A program made the position numbers and the translations under genes. This document shows, in pieces, positions 1-6,101 of a stretch of 10,980 nucleotides of DNA. The stretch is from an uncultured Phascolarctobacterium sp. (GTDB lineage Bacteria; Bacillota; Negativicutes; Acidaminococcales; Acidaminococcaceae), in NCBI GenBank assembly GCA_905207485.1, contig CAJLLL010000056.1:1-10980 (forward strand), in the 5' to 3' direction. The number at the start of each line of letters is the position of its first letter. Position 1 is the first letter of the stretch. The notes under the pieces were generated by a model. That model ran no database searches, was not told the origin of the DNA, and saw only the letters and a list, made by a program, of their open reading frames with translations.

Positions 1-1290
1 TATACTCTCCCATACGGCAGCGGCTGCCAAAAAGTAATGCTGCCGGAAGAACATATACTGTATGATATTCATGGCAATAAAGCTGCCGTTGCCGGCGATA
101 TAAAACAAGCAACGCTTGAAGCGCTGCGCAGCCCGATTGAAAGCGCGCCGCTGCAGGAAGTTGTAAAAGCAGGCGATAAAGTAGCCGTTATCGTAAGCGA
201 TATTACACGCCTTGTACGCACTGCCGATTTTTTGCCGGTGGTTATTGATGAAATTAATGCAGCCGGCGTGCCGGACAGCGACATTACCATTGTAGTGGCA
301 ACCGGCACCCACCGCGCCCATACTCCGGAAGAAGATGTGCTTGTTTGCGGAAAGGAAATTGTAGAACGCATTAAAATTCATCAGCATGATTGCCGTAACA
401 AAGATGAACTTGTTGACCTTGGCGTAACCAGCCGCGGAACGCCTGTTTTAATTGATAAAACAGTAGCGGAGGCTGATAAAATTATCATTACCGGCGCTGT
501 ATCGCTGCACCCCATGGCAGGTTTCGGCGGCGGGCGCAAGGCTGTTATGCCGGGCGTAAGCGGGCACGCAACTATTATGCATAATCACGCCATGGCGCTT
601 GCAGATGAAGTGGGTGCAGGATGTAACCCGCTTTGCGAAACCGGCGTTTTGGAAGGGAACCCGCTGCATGAAGATATGAGCGAAGTTTGCGCAAAACTTA
701 ATCCTGCTTTTCTGGTAAACATGGTGTTCAGCCCGGAAGGCGACCTGCACGAAGTTGTGGCAGGGCATTGGTATAAAGCATGGGAAAAAGGCTGCGCCGA
801 TTTGCTTGCTATGGCAGGCGTACATATTAAAGAACAGGCAGATGTGGTAATTGCTTCTGCCGGCGGCAGTCCGAAAGACATTAACCTTTATCAGAGCTGC
901 AAAGCGCACATGAACGCTGTTTTTGCCGTAAAACCCGGCGGCTACCTTATTTTAACCTTAGAATGCCCCGATATTAAAGAACCTGCCATTTTCACGGATT
1001 GGTTCTCTAAATCGGATATACTTCAATTTGAAAAAGACGTCCGTGCGGATTTTTCCATTCCGGCCTTTGTGGCATTTAAAACAAGGTGCATTGTTAACTC
1101 GCTGCATACCTATTTGGTAACTAAACCCGAAAACTTTGATTTTGTAAAAGCAACGGGGCAAACCCCTGTAGCAACGCTTGAAGAAGCGTGGAAACTGGTG
1201 CAGGAAGATTTGCAAAAGAACAATAAAAAAGATTACAAAATTACAATTATGGGCCACGCTTCGGCAACACTGCCCATTTTGGATAAGTGA
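1..1290 (+). CDS. larA: LarA-family nickel-pincer 2-hydroxyacid racemase, copy 1 (5' end off the window)
   Basis: Homolog of lactate racemase LarA (DUF2088 family), a cytoplasmic enzyme that interconverts D- and L-2-hydroxyacids by hydride transfer to a nickel-pincer nucleotide (NPN). The frame is open from base 1. The codons before the ATG at 37 encode residues that align with the N-terminus of copy 3, so that ATG is internal and about five codons are missing to the left. Numbering visible codons from base 1: SDITR ends at R70, GTHR has catalytic His104, the second catalytic His is H170, the GGGRK lysine that tethers the cofactor is K180, and the nickel-ligand His is H196. These match H108, H174, K184 and H200 of the Lactobacillus plantarum enzyme. 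A YQxxK motif follows GGSPKD. The next larA gene starts 10 bases downstream, so they are probably co-transcribed. The family is secure; the substrate (lactate, malate, another hydroxyacid or a sugar acid) is not determinable here. Confidence 0.9.
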   Translation, partial: YTLPYGSGCQKVMLPEEHILYDIHGNKAAVAGDIKQATLEALRSPIESAPLQEVVKAGDKVAVIVSDITRLVRTADFLPVVIDEINAAGVPDSDITIVVATGTHRAHTPEEDVLVCGKEIVERIKIHQHDCRNKDELVDLGVTSRGTPVLIDKTVAEADKIIITGAVSLHPMAGFGGGRKAVMPGVSGHATIMHNHAMALADEVGAGCNPLCETGVLEGNPLHEDMSEVCAKLNPAFLVNMVFSPEGDLHEVVAGHWYKAWEKGCADLLAMAGVHIKEQADVVIASAGGSPKDINLYQSCKAHMNAVFAVKPGGYLILTLECPDIKEPAIFTDWFSKSDILQFEKDVRADFSIPAFVAFKTRCIVNSLHTYLVTKPENFDFVKATGQTPVATLEEAWKLVQEDLQKNNKKDYKITIMGHASATLPILDK

Positions 1291-1300
1291 GTGTTAAATA

Positions 1301-2590
1301 ATGAAAGAATATAAATTAAAATTTGGCAAAACAACCCAAAGCATAACGCTTGATGAAAATAAAGTAATTCAAATTATAGGTGCAGAGCCGGGCGAAAAAA
1401 TTAAAGATGTCAAACAGGCAGTGCTTAACGCCCTGCGTAATCCTATAGGCTGCGCACCGCTTTGCAAAACCGTAAAAAAAGGCGATAAAGTGGTGATTCT
1501 CGTCAGCGATATTACGCGCGCTTCTAACCGCACCAAAGATTTTCTGCCTTATGTGGTGGAAGAATTAAATAATGCAGGCGTGCCTGATGACGATATTACT
1601 GTTTTGGTAGCAACCGGCACCCACCGCCCCGATACCGATGAAGAAAAGAAAATAATTGTAGGCGAAGATTTGTTCAGCCGCCTAAAAATTTATGACCATG
1701 ATGCGTTTGATATGGATAAAAACGTATATCTTGGCACAACCAAGCGCGGCACCCCGGTGTATATTGATAAAATAGCAGCCGATGCGGATAAGGTAATACT
1801 TACCGGCGGTATTACGCCGCATTTGTTTGCAGGCTTTGGCGGAGGGCGCAAAAGCGTAGTGCCGGGCATTGCCGCAGCAGAAACTATTAACCATAACCAC
1901 GTTTTGGCGCTTAGCGATACCATTGGCGGCGGCATTAACCCTGATACCTGCCTTGCCAAAGAATGGGACAACCGCGTCAGCGAAGATATGTGCGAAGCTA
2001 CCGCATTGTTAAACCCATGTTTTTTAATTAACTCCATTATGGATTCAGACGGCGATTTTTATGCTTTTCCTGCCGGTCATTGGTACGAAGCATGGCTTGA
2101 AGGCACGCGCATTGTAAAAAAACAGCAAGGCGTTAAAGCCATTGCCAAGGCAGATATTGCCATTACCAGCGGTGGCGGCTACCCGCATGACATTAATCTG
2201 TATCAGGGCATGAAGGCGTATGTTCCCGCGGCAATGTCGCTTAAAGAAGGCGGCGTAATAATTGCCGTGCTGGAATGTGAAGATATTGCCGAACCGCCTG
2301 TTTTCTTTAACAGTTTCCATTATGATGACTTAAAAGAAATGGAACAGGACGTGCGTGACGGTTTCAGCATACCGTTTTATGTAGCGTTTTACACCTGCTG
2401 TCTGGCAGAGCGTTTTACCATTATTCTGGTAACAAAGCCGGAAAACTTTGATGAAGCGCGCAAAACACGCGCCGTGCCAGTGGCAACGCTTCAGGAAGCA
2501 ATGGAAATGGCGGAAAAAATTATCGGCAGAGATGACTACACCATTAATATCATTCCGCATGGCATGGATACCATACCGTTTTTTGATTAA
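1301..2590 (+). CDS. larA: LarA-family nickel-pincer 2-hydroxyacid racemase, copy 2
   Basis: Full-length LarA homolog of 429 residues; L. plantarum LarA is of similar size (about 424). With the ATG at 1301 the catalytic and cofactor residues fall exactly on the reference numbers: His108 in GTHR, His174 before the glycine-rich GFGGGRK loop, Lys184 at the end of that loop (thioamide link to the nickel-pincer cofactor) and His200 in HNH (nickel ligand). Asp70 and Arg73 of SDITR and Tyr301, Gln302, Lys305 of YQxxK correspond to reported active-site residues. Copy 2 differs most from its neighbours: it has PHD where copies 1 and 3 have PKD just before the YQxxK motif, and its segment after GTHR lacks the VCG motif the other two share. 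Only a weak ribosome site (GAG, nine bases before the ATG) is visible, so it may rely on coupling with copy 1, whose stop lies 10 bases upstream. Substrate unknown. Confidence 0.92.
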   Translation: MKEYKLKFGKTTQSITLDENKVIQIIGAEPGEKIKDVKQAVLNALRNPIGCAPLCKTVKKGDKVVILVSDITRASNRTKDFLPYVVEELNNAGVPDDDITVLVATGTHRPDTDEEKKIIVGEDLFSRLKIYDHDAFDMDKNVYLGTTKRGTPVYIDKIAADADKVILTGGITPHLFAGFGGGRKSVVPGIAAAETINHNHVLALSDTIGGGINPDTCLAKEWDNRVSEDMCEATALLNPCFLINSIMDSDGDFYAFPAGHWYEAWLEGTRIVKKQQGVKAIAKADIAITSGGGYPHDINLYQGMKAYVPAAMSLKEGGVIIAVLECEDIAEPPVFFNSFHYDDLKEMEQDVRDGFSIPFYVAFYTCCLAERFTIILVTKPENFDEARKTRAVPVATLQEAMEMAEKIIGRDDYTINIIPHGMDTIPFFD

Positions 2591-2622
2591 CGGTCTGCAA
2601 AACTTTAAATGAATATATTTTT

Positions 2623-2634
2623 AAGGGAAGGAAG
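2623..2634 (+). promoter_or_regulatory. Ribosome binding site region deciding the copy 3 larA start
   Basis: A purine run AAGGGAAGGAAG holds two possible Shine-Dalgarno matches. The better one, AAGGA at 2628-2632, is eight bases from the ATG at 2641. The AAGG at 2623-2626 would serve the ATG at 2635. The two starts differ by only two residues. Confidence 0.6.
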
Positions 2635-2640
2635 ATGACT

Positions 2641-3942
2641 ATGGCATTAAAAAAATTTAAATTCGGCTTTGGCGACGGCTATCAGGAAGTAGCGCTGCCG
2701 GAAGAACATATTTTGCAGGTAATTGAAGGCAACGAAAGTGAAAAAATTACCGATGTTAAAGCGGCTGTTTTAAAAGCCATGCGCGAACCTATTAACAGTA
2801 AACCCTTGCAGCAATGCGTAAATAAAGGCGAAAAAGTAGCTATTGTAGTCAGTGATATTACCCGCCTTGTGCATACTGACCAAATTTTAATTCATATTGT
2901 TAACGAACTGAACCTTGCAGGCATACCAGACGAAGATATCAGCGTAGTTGTAGCACAGGGCACGCACCGTCCGCATACGCACGAAGAAGATATTATCGTC
3001 TGCGGCCAGGAAGTAGTAGACCGCATTAAAATTTATCAGCACAGCAGTAAGGAATCTGTTTGCGTGCATGTAGGCGATACTCCGCGCGGCGTGCCTGTGT
3101 GGATTGACAAACACGTTACCGATGCTGATAAAGTAATTATTACCGGCGGTATTACTGTACATTTGCTTGCAGGTTACGGCGGCGGGCGCAAAGCAATTCT
3201 GCCGGGCGTAGCCAGCGAAGAAACTATTCAAAAACACCATTCCCTCGCTCTTGCCGATGAATTTGGCGGCGGCGTATATCCCGGCGTGGAAACTGCCAAT
3301 ATCGAAGGCAACCGCTTCCACGAAGAACTTTGCGCAGCATGCAAATTAATTAATCCGTGCTTTTTGGTAAACAACGTTTTGGATAACGATGGCGATTTTG
3401 CAAAAATTGTTGGCGGCAACTGGTATGATGCCTGGCTGGAAGGCACCAAAGAAGTATTAAAAATTCAGGGCGTAAAAACAAAAGGCCGTGCCGATGTTGT
3501 AATTGCCTCCCCGGGCGGCTTCCCGAAAGATATTAACCTTTATCAGGGCAGCAAAACTTATGATACATCTGTATTGGCGCTGAAAAAAGGCGGCATTTTA
3601 ATTGCTGCGCTGGAAGCACGCGAAATTAATGACCCGCCTGCATATATGGAAAGTTTCCGCTTTGATAATTTAACCGATATGGAAAAAGCGCTGCGCGCAG
3701 AATTTTCCATTCCGTTTTATGTAGCGTTTGTACTGGCAAACCTGTGTCACGAAAATACCGTATATCTTGTAACCAAACCCGAAAACTTTGAGGCAGCACG
3801 CAAAACAGGGCAGATTCCTGTAGCTACCATTGAAGAAGCGTGGGCTTTGGCGGAGGAAAAATTAAAAGCCGAAGGCAAAACCGATTACACAATTAACGTA
3901 ATGCAGCACGCAGCAAATACCGTGCCTATGATTGAGGAATAG
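2641..3942 (+). CDS. larA: LarA-family nickel-pincer 2-hydroxyacid racemase, copy 3
   Basis: Full-length LarA homolog of 433 residues from the ATG at 2641. I prefer this start to the in-frame ATG at 2635 because AAGGA at 2628-2632 lies eight bases before it, and because Asp72, Arg75, His174, Lys184 and His200 then match L. plantarum LarA numbering. The catalytic GTHR histidine is H109. Y301, Q302 and K305 form the YQxxK motif after FPKD. The nickel-ligand histidine sits in a KHH context rather than the HNH of copies 1 and 2. Copy 3 resembles copy 1 more than copy 2 over the N-terminal half, including identical runs of DNA. A 50-base gap without terminator separates it from copy 2, so the three genes probably form one operon ending at the hairpin at 3953-3984. 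Expected role: racemisation or epimerisation of a 2-hydroxyacid in the cytoplasm. No cofactor-synthesis gene (larB, C or E) is adjacent. Confidence 0.92.
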   Translation: MALKKFKFGFGDGYQEVALPEEHILQVIEGNESEKITDVKAAVLKAMREPINSKPLQQCVNKGEKVAIVVSDITRLVHTDQILIHIVNELNLAGIPDEDISVVVAQGTHRPHTHEEDIIVCGQEVVDRIKIYQHSSKESVCVHVGDTPRGVPVWIDKHVTDADKVIITGGITVHLLAGYGGGRKAILPGVASEETIQKHHSLALADEFGGGVYPGVETANIEGNRFHEELCAACKLINPCFLVNNVLDNDGDFAKIVGGNWYDAWLEGTKEVLKIQGVKTKGRADVVIASPGGFPKDINLYQGSKTYDTSVLALKKGGILIAALEAREINDPPAYMESFRFDNLTDMEKALRAEFSIPFYVAFVLANLCHENTVYLVTKPENFEAARKTGQIPVATIEEAWALAEEKLKAEGKTDYTINVMQHAANTVPMIEE

Positions 3943-3952
3943 TTTAATAAAT

Positions 3953-3984
3953 AAAAAAGGAATCACAAAAGTGATTCCTTTTTT
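3953..3984. terminator. Bidirectional intrinsic terminator between larA copy 3 and fba
   Basis: A perfect 14-base-pair stem (AAAAAAGGAATCAC against GTGATTCCTTTTTT) closes a four-base AAAA loop. The A run on the left and T run on the right give a U-tract after the hairpin on either strand. It therefore serves both the rightward larA array, which stops 10 bases before it, and the leftward fba gene, whose stop is 19 bases away. Confidence 0.92.
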
Positions 3985-4003
3985 ATTATAATTTAAAGTT
4001 TTA

Positions 4004-4933
4004 TTACAGTTTGCCGCTGCTGTTGAGTACGTCGCGCATTTTATGGATAACCATTTGTTTAATGGCTTCGCGTGCGGGTTTTAAGTATTGGCGCGGGTCG
4101 AAGTCTGCAGGGTTTTCGCAGAGGTGTTTGCGGATGGATGCCGTCATTGCAAGGCGCAGGTCGGTATCGATGTTAATTTTGCAAACGCCGAATTTGCCTG
4201 CTTTTAAGAGCATATCTTCGGGCACGCCCTGTGCGCCGTCAAGTTTGCCTCCGTATTTGTTGCATTCTTCAACAAACTGGGGGATAACGGTGGAAGCACC
4301 GTGCAGTACCAGCGGGAAGCCGGGCAGTAAGTTGGTGATTTTTTCAAGGCGGGCAAAATCAAGTTCCGGTTTGCCTTTAAATTTATAAGCGCCGTGGCTG
4401 GTGCCGATTGCAATGGCAAGGGAATCAACACCGGTGCGTTCTACAAACTCTACTGCCTGGTCGGGATCAGTGTAGGTAGCGTCTTTGGTATTTACTTTAA
4501 CAGCATCTTCAACACCTGCAAGGCGGCCGAGTTCTGCTTCTACAACAACGCCTTTGTTGTGTGCATAATCTACAACGCGTTTGGTAAGTTCAATGTTTTC
4601 TTCAAACGGGTGCTTGCTGCCGTCAATCATAACGGAGGTAAAGCCGCCGTCAACGCAGGCTTTGCAGATTTCAAAATCTTCGCCGTGGTCAAGATGCAGG
4701 CAGATGGGCAGGCCGCTGTCTTCAACTGCTGCTTCAACAAGTTTCATTAAATAAATGTGGCTAGCGTATTTACGCGCGCCGGCGGATACTTGCAGAATTA
4801 ACGGGGATTTTTCTTCCTGTGCGGCAGAAACGATACCCTGTATGATTTCCATATTATTGACATTGAACGCACCAACGGCGTAATGTCCTTCATAGGCTTT
4901 TTTAAACATTTCAGTAGATGTTACTAATGGCAT
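4004..4933 (-). CDS. fba: Class II fructose-1,6-bisphosphate aldolase
   Basis: Zinc-dependent aldolase of 309 residues that splits fructose-1,6-bisphosphate into dihydroxyacetone phosphate and glyceraldehyde-3-phosphate, or condenses them in gluconeogenesis; cytoplasmic. Motifs in order: LHLDHG with catalytic Asp82 and zinc ligand His83, VEAELG around residues 131-136, GTSHGAYK with zinc ligand His180, LHGAS with zinc ligand His211, and INIDTDLR at 253-260 for the substrate phosphate. The length, zinc-ligand positions and C-terminal extension resemble the Helicobacter pylori-type (about 307-residue) class II enzymes rather than the shorter Bacillus form. The start is supported by AAAGGAG nine bases upstream (4943-4949 on the complement). 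It has its own promoter between it and the RluA gene and shares the two-way terminator with the larA array. Related tagatose-bisphosphate aldolases look similar, but the Hp-like features favour FBA. Confidence 0.93.
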   Translation of the reverse strand: MPLVTSTEMFKKAYEGHYAVGAFNVNNMEIIQGIVSAAQEEKSPLILQVSAGARKYASHIYLMKLVEAAVEDSGLPICLHLDHGEDFEICKACVDGGFTSVMIDGSKHPFEENIELTKRVVDYAHNKGVVVEAELGRLAGVEDAVKVNTKDATYTDPDQAVEFVERTGVDSLAIAIGTSHGAYKFKGKPELDFARLEKITNLLPGFPLVLHGASTVIPQFVEECNKYGGKLDGAQGVPEDMLLKAGKFGVCKINIDTDLRLAMTASIRKHLCENPADFDPRQYLKPAREAIKQMVIHKMRDVLNSSGKL

Positions 4934-4967
4934 TTGCTACAACTCCTTTGCGAGATTTTATAAGTTA

Positions 4968-4976
4968 ATTATAGCA
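4968..4976 (-). promoter_or_regulatory. Extended -10 promoter for fba
   Basis: Read leftward, TGCTATAAT is a perfect -10 hexamer with the extended TGn element. It lies in the 57-base gap between the RluA stop and the fba start, 34 bases upstream of the ATG. No good -35 is visible at 17 bases (TACTAA), which the extended -10 could compensate. It would allow fba to be transcribed apart from the DUF896-RluA unit. Confidence 0.6.
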
Positions 4977-4990
4977 TACTATATTGAGAA

Positions 4991-5638
4991 TTAGTATATA
5001 ATTTTCCGTAAATCTTCCGGAAGTGAAGACGAAATTTCTAAAATTCTGCCGGTGACGGTGTGCGCAAATTTTAAATAGCCGGAGTGCAGGGCGTGGCGGC
5101 TTTGCGGACCGGGCGTGCCGTAAAGGTTGTCATTATAAAGCGGGCAGCCGATATGCGCCAGGTGTACGCGTATCTGGTGCGTGCGCCCTGTGTAAAGCGT
5201 AAGTTCTACAAGCGCTTTGCCTTTTGCTGTGGCAAGAACTTTATAATCCGTGCGGGCATATTTGCCGTTTTCACTTACGCAGCGCTCGATAATGCTGCCT
5301 TCCTTGCGCGCGATGGGAGCTTCAATGCATCCGCTTAATGCGGGAGGGATGGCGGATGTGATGCCAAGATATTTTTTTATGACCTGCTGCTGCGACAGCA
5401 AAAATTGTATGCGCGGCTGTTTGGCAAAAATAACAAGCCCGGATGTATTGCGGTCAAGGCGCGAAACCGGGTGCAGGCCGCTTTTGATGCCGTTTGCTTC
5501 GTAATAGTTTTTTACATAATTATAAAGCGTGGTGCCGTCTTCTTTTACGGTTGGGTGTACAAGCATGCCGGCGGGTTTATTGATGACGAGCAGGTATTCG
5601 TCCTCGTAATAAATGCTGCCGTTTCCTAATTCAAACAT
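4991..5638 (-). CDS. RluA-family RNA pseudouridine synthase, short form without S4 domain
   Basis: Enzyme of 215 residues predicted to convert uridine to pseudouridine in rRNA or tRNA. It opens directly in the catalytic domain (DEYLLVINKPAGM at residues 13-25), so the N-terminal S4 RNA-binding domain found in RluC/RluD-type enzymes is absent. The catalytic loop is RLDRNTSG with Asp62; a serine (S59) replaces the histidine usual in the HRLD signature. Other family motifs are KKYLG with Tyr90 and TGRTHQIRVHL at 150-160. The C-terminal motif reads CPLYNDNLYG where GDxLYG is usual. The ATG overlaps the stop of the DUF896 gene by one base (TGATG), and no clear ribosome site precedes it, so translation is probably coupled. 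The target RNA position cannot be told; RluA, YhcT-like or TruC-like specificities are all possible. Confidence 0.88.
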   Translation of the reverse strand: MFELGNGSIYYEDEYLLVINKPAGMLVHPTVKEDGTTLYNYVKNYYEANGIKSGLHPVSRLDRNTSGLVIFAKQPRIQFLLSQQQVIKKYLGITSAIPPALSGCIEAPIARKEGSIIERCVSENGKYARTDYKVLATAKGKALVELTLYTGRTHQIRVHLAHIGCPLYNDNLYGTPGPQSRHALHSGYLKFAHTVTGRILEISSSLPEDLRKIIY

Positions 5639-5829
5639 CAGTGCTGCACCGTGTCTTCTTTATCTACAAAAGTAATGCTGTCGAGCTTTTGTTTTACCTG
5701 CGCGCGGATATTGCCGAGGTACATTTGGTAAAGTTCTTTTTGTTCAATAAGTTCGCCTTCGGTTAAACCTACAGTGCGTTTTTTGCGTGCTAAAAAATTA
5801 ATGCGTGCAATCATTTCTTTCATGTCCAT
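5638..5829 (-). CDS. DUF896 (UPF0291, YnzC-like) small protein
   Basis: Small protein of 63 residues with the DUF896 pattern: an N-terminal ARINFLARK helix, a turn with LTEGE (residues 22-26), and a second helix with EQKELYQMYLGNIR followed by a short tail with VKQKLDSI. Bacillus subtilis YnzC is the familiar relative and folds as a two-helix hairpin; its molecular role is not established to my knowledge. The protein is highly charged and has no membrane segment or signal peptide, so it should be cytoplasmic. AGGAGG at 5840-5845 on the complement lies 10 bases before the first ATG, which favours that start over the ATG two codons later. It is the first gene of a leftward unit with the RluA-type synthase, overlapping it by one base, and has its own strong promoter. 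Confidence 0.88.
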   Translation of the reverse strand: MDMKEMIARINFLARKKRTVGLTEGELIEQKELYQMYLGNIRAQVKQKLDSITFVDKEDTVQH

Positions 5830-5856
5830 AAATAAGTGTCCTCCTGTATCTGTTTT

Positions 5857-5885
5857 ATTATAGCAGGGGGCGCACGGGCAGGCAA
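5857..5885 (-). promoter_or_regulatory. Promoter for the DUF896-RluA unit
   Basis: Read leftward: TTGCCT (5880-5885), a 17-base spacer, then TATAAT (5857-5862) with an extended TGC element before it. The -10 lies 27 bases upstream of the DUF896 ATG. The nine-base -10 element is identical to the one in front of fba. Confidence 0.7.
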
Positions 5886-5913
5886 GTTTTACACAGTGGA
5901 GTATTATTTTTTA

Positions 5914-5942
5914 TTGGAATTTTAAAAATTGTATGGTATAAT
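5914..5942 (+). promoter_or_regulatory. Promoter for the cobalamin riboswitch and cbi operon
   Basis: TTGGAA (5914-5919), a 17-base spacer and TATAAT (5937-5942) preceded by TGG as an extended -10. Transcription would begin near 5949, directly ahead of the riboswitch core. It is back to back with the leftward DUF896 promoter, with 28 bases between the two -35 hexamers. Confidence 0.75.
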
Positions 5943-5949
5943 GTTACGG

Positions 5950-6101
5950 TAAGTTAATAAGTCGGCCTGTGTACTGCGGTGCAATTCCGCAGCGGTCCCG
6001 CCGCCGGCATTAGCCGGAAGCATGGCTGATTTGGCTGTATCTACGGGCGATGGAGAGAGCAAAAACAGTGCTGCCGCAGGCAGTGCTTTGGGTATTTGTG
6101 A
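5950..6101 (+). ncRNA. Cobalamin (B12) riboswitch, atypical, controlling the cbi operon
   Basis: The diagnostic core is present: a CTGCGG/CCGCAG stem (5974-5979 with 5987-5992) closing a TGCAATT loop, directly followed by GCGGTCCCGC (5992-6001). This matches the conserved GGUGCAAnUCCG...GCGGUCCCGCC block of B12 riboswitches. Outer stems I can fold: AAGTCGGCC (5959-5967) with GGCTGATTT (6024-6032), nine pairs including two G-U; and CCGGC-ATTA-GCCGG (6004-6017). After GAAGC at 6017-6021 the canonical GCCAGGAGACCTGCC-like B12 box is not found. A further stem at 6067-6087 (nine pairs, two of them G-U, loop GCA) lies before the terminator. Its position between a promoter and cbiD supports control of cobalamin synthesis by premature termination when B12 is plentiful. 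The limits are approximate, and the ligand (adenosyl- or another cobalamin) is not shown. Confidence 0.85.

Noticed and set aside
37..39. ATG at 37 as the true start of larA copy 1
   Set aside because: The frame is open upstream and those codons align with the N-terminus of copy 3; there is no ribosome site before 37.
448..909. Long reading frame on the complement of larA copy 1, and similar ones opposite copies 2 and 3
   Set aside because: They lie wholly opposite well-conserved LarA genes, have no recognisable domain and arise from the codon pattern of the sense strand.
2635..2640. ATG at 2635 as the start of larA copy 3
   Set aside because: Possible, but the ATG at 2641 has the better-spaced AAGGA, and the resulting numbering matches the reference LarA. 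The difference is two residues.
2591..2640. Possible terminator or separate promoter between larA copies 2 and 3
   Set aside because: I see no stable hairpin with a T run and no convincing -35/-10 pair in this gap, so I treat the three genes as one unit.
4394..4750. Reading frame on the + strand opposite fba
   Set aside because: It is wholly antisense to a clear aldolase gene and shows no domain.
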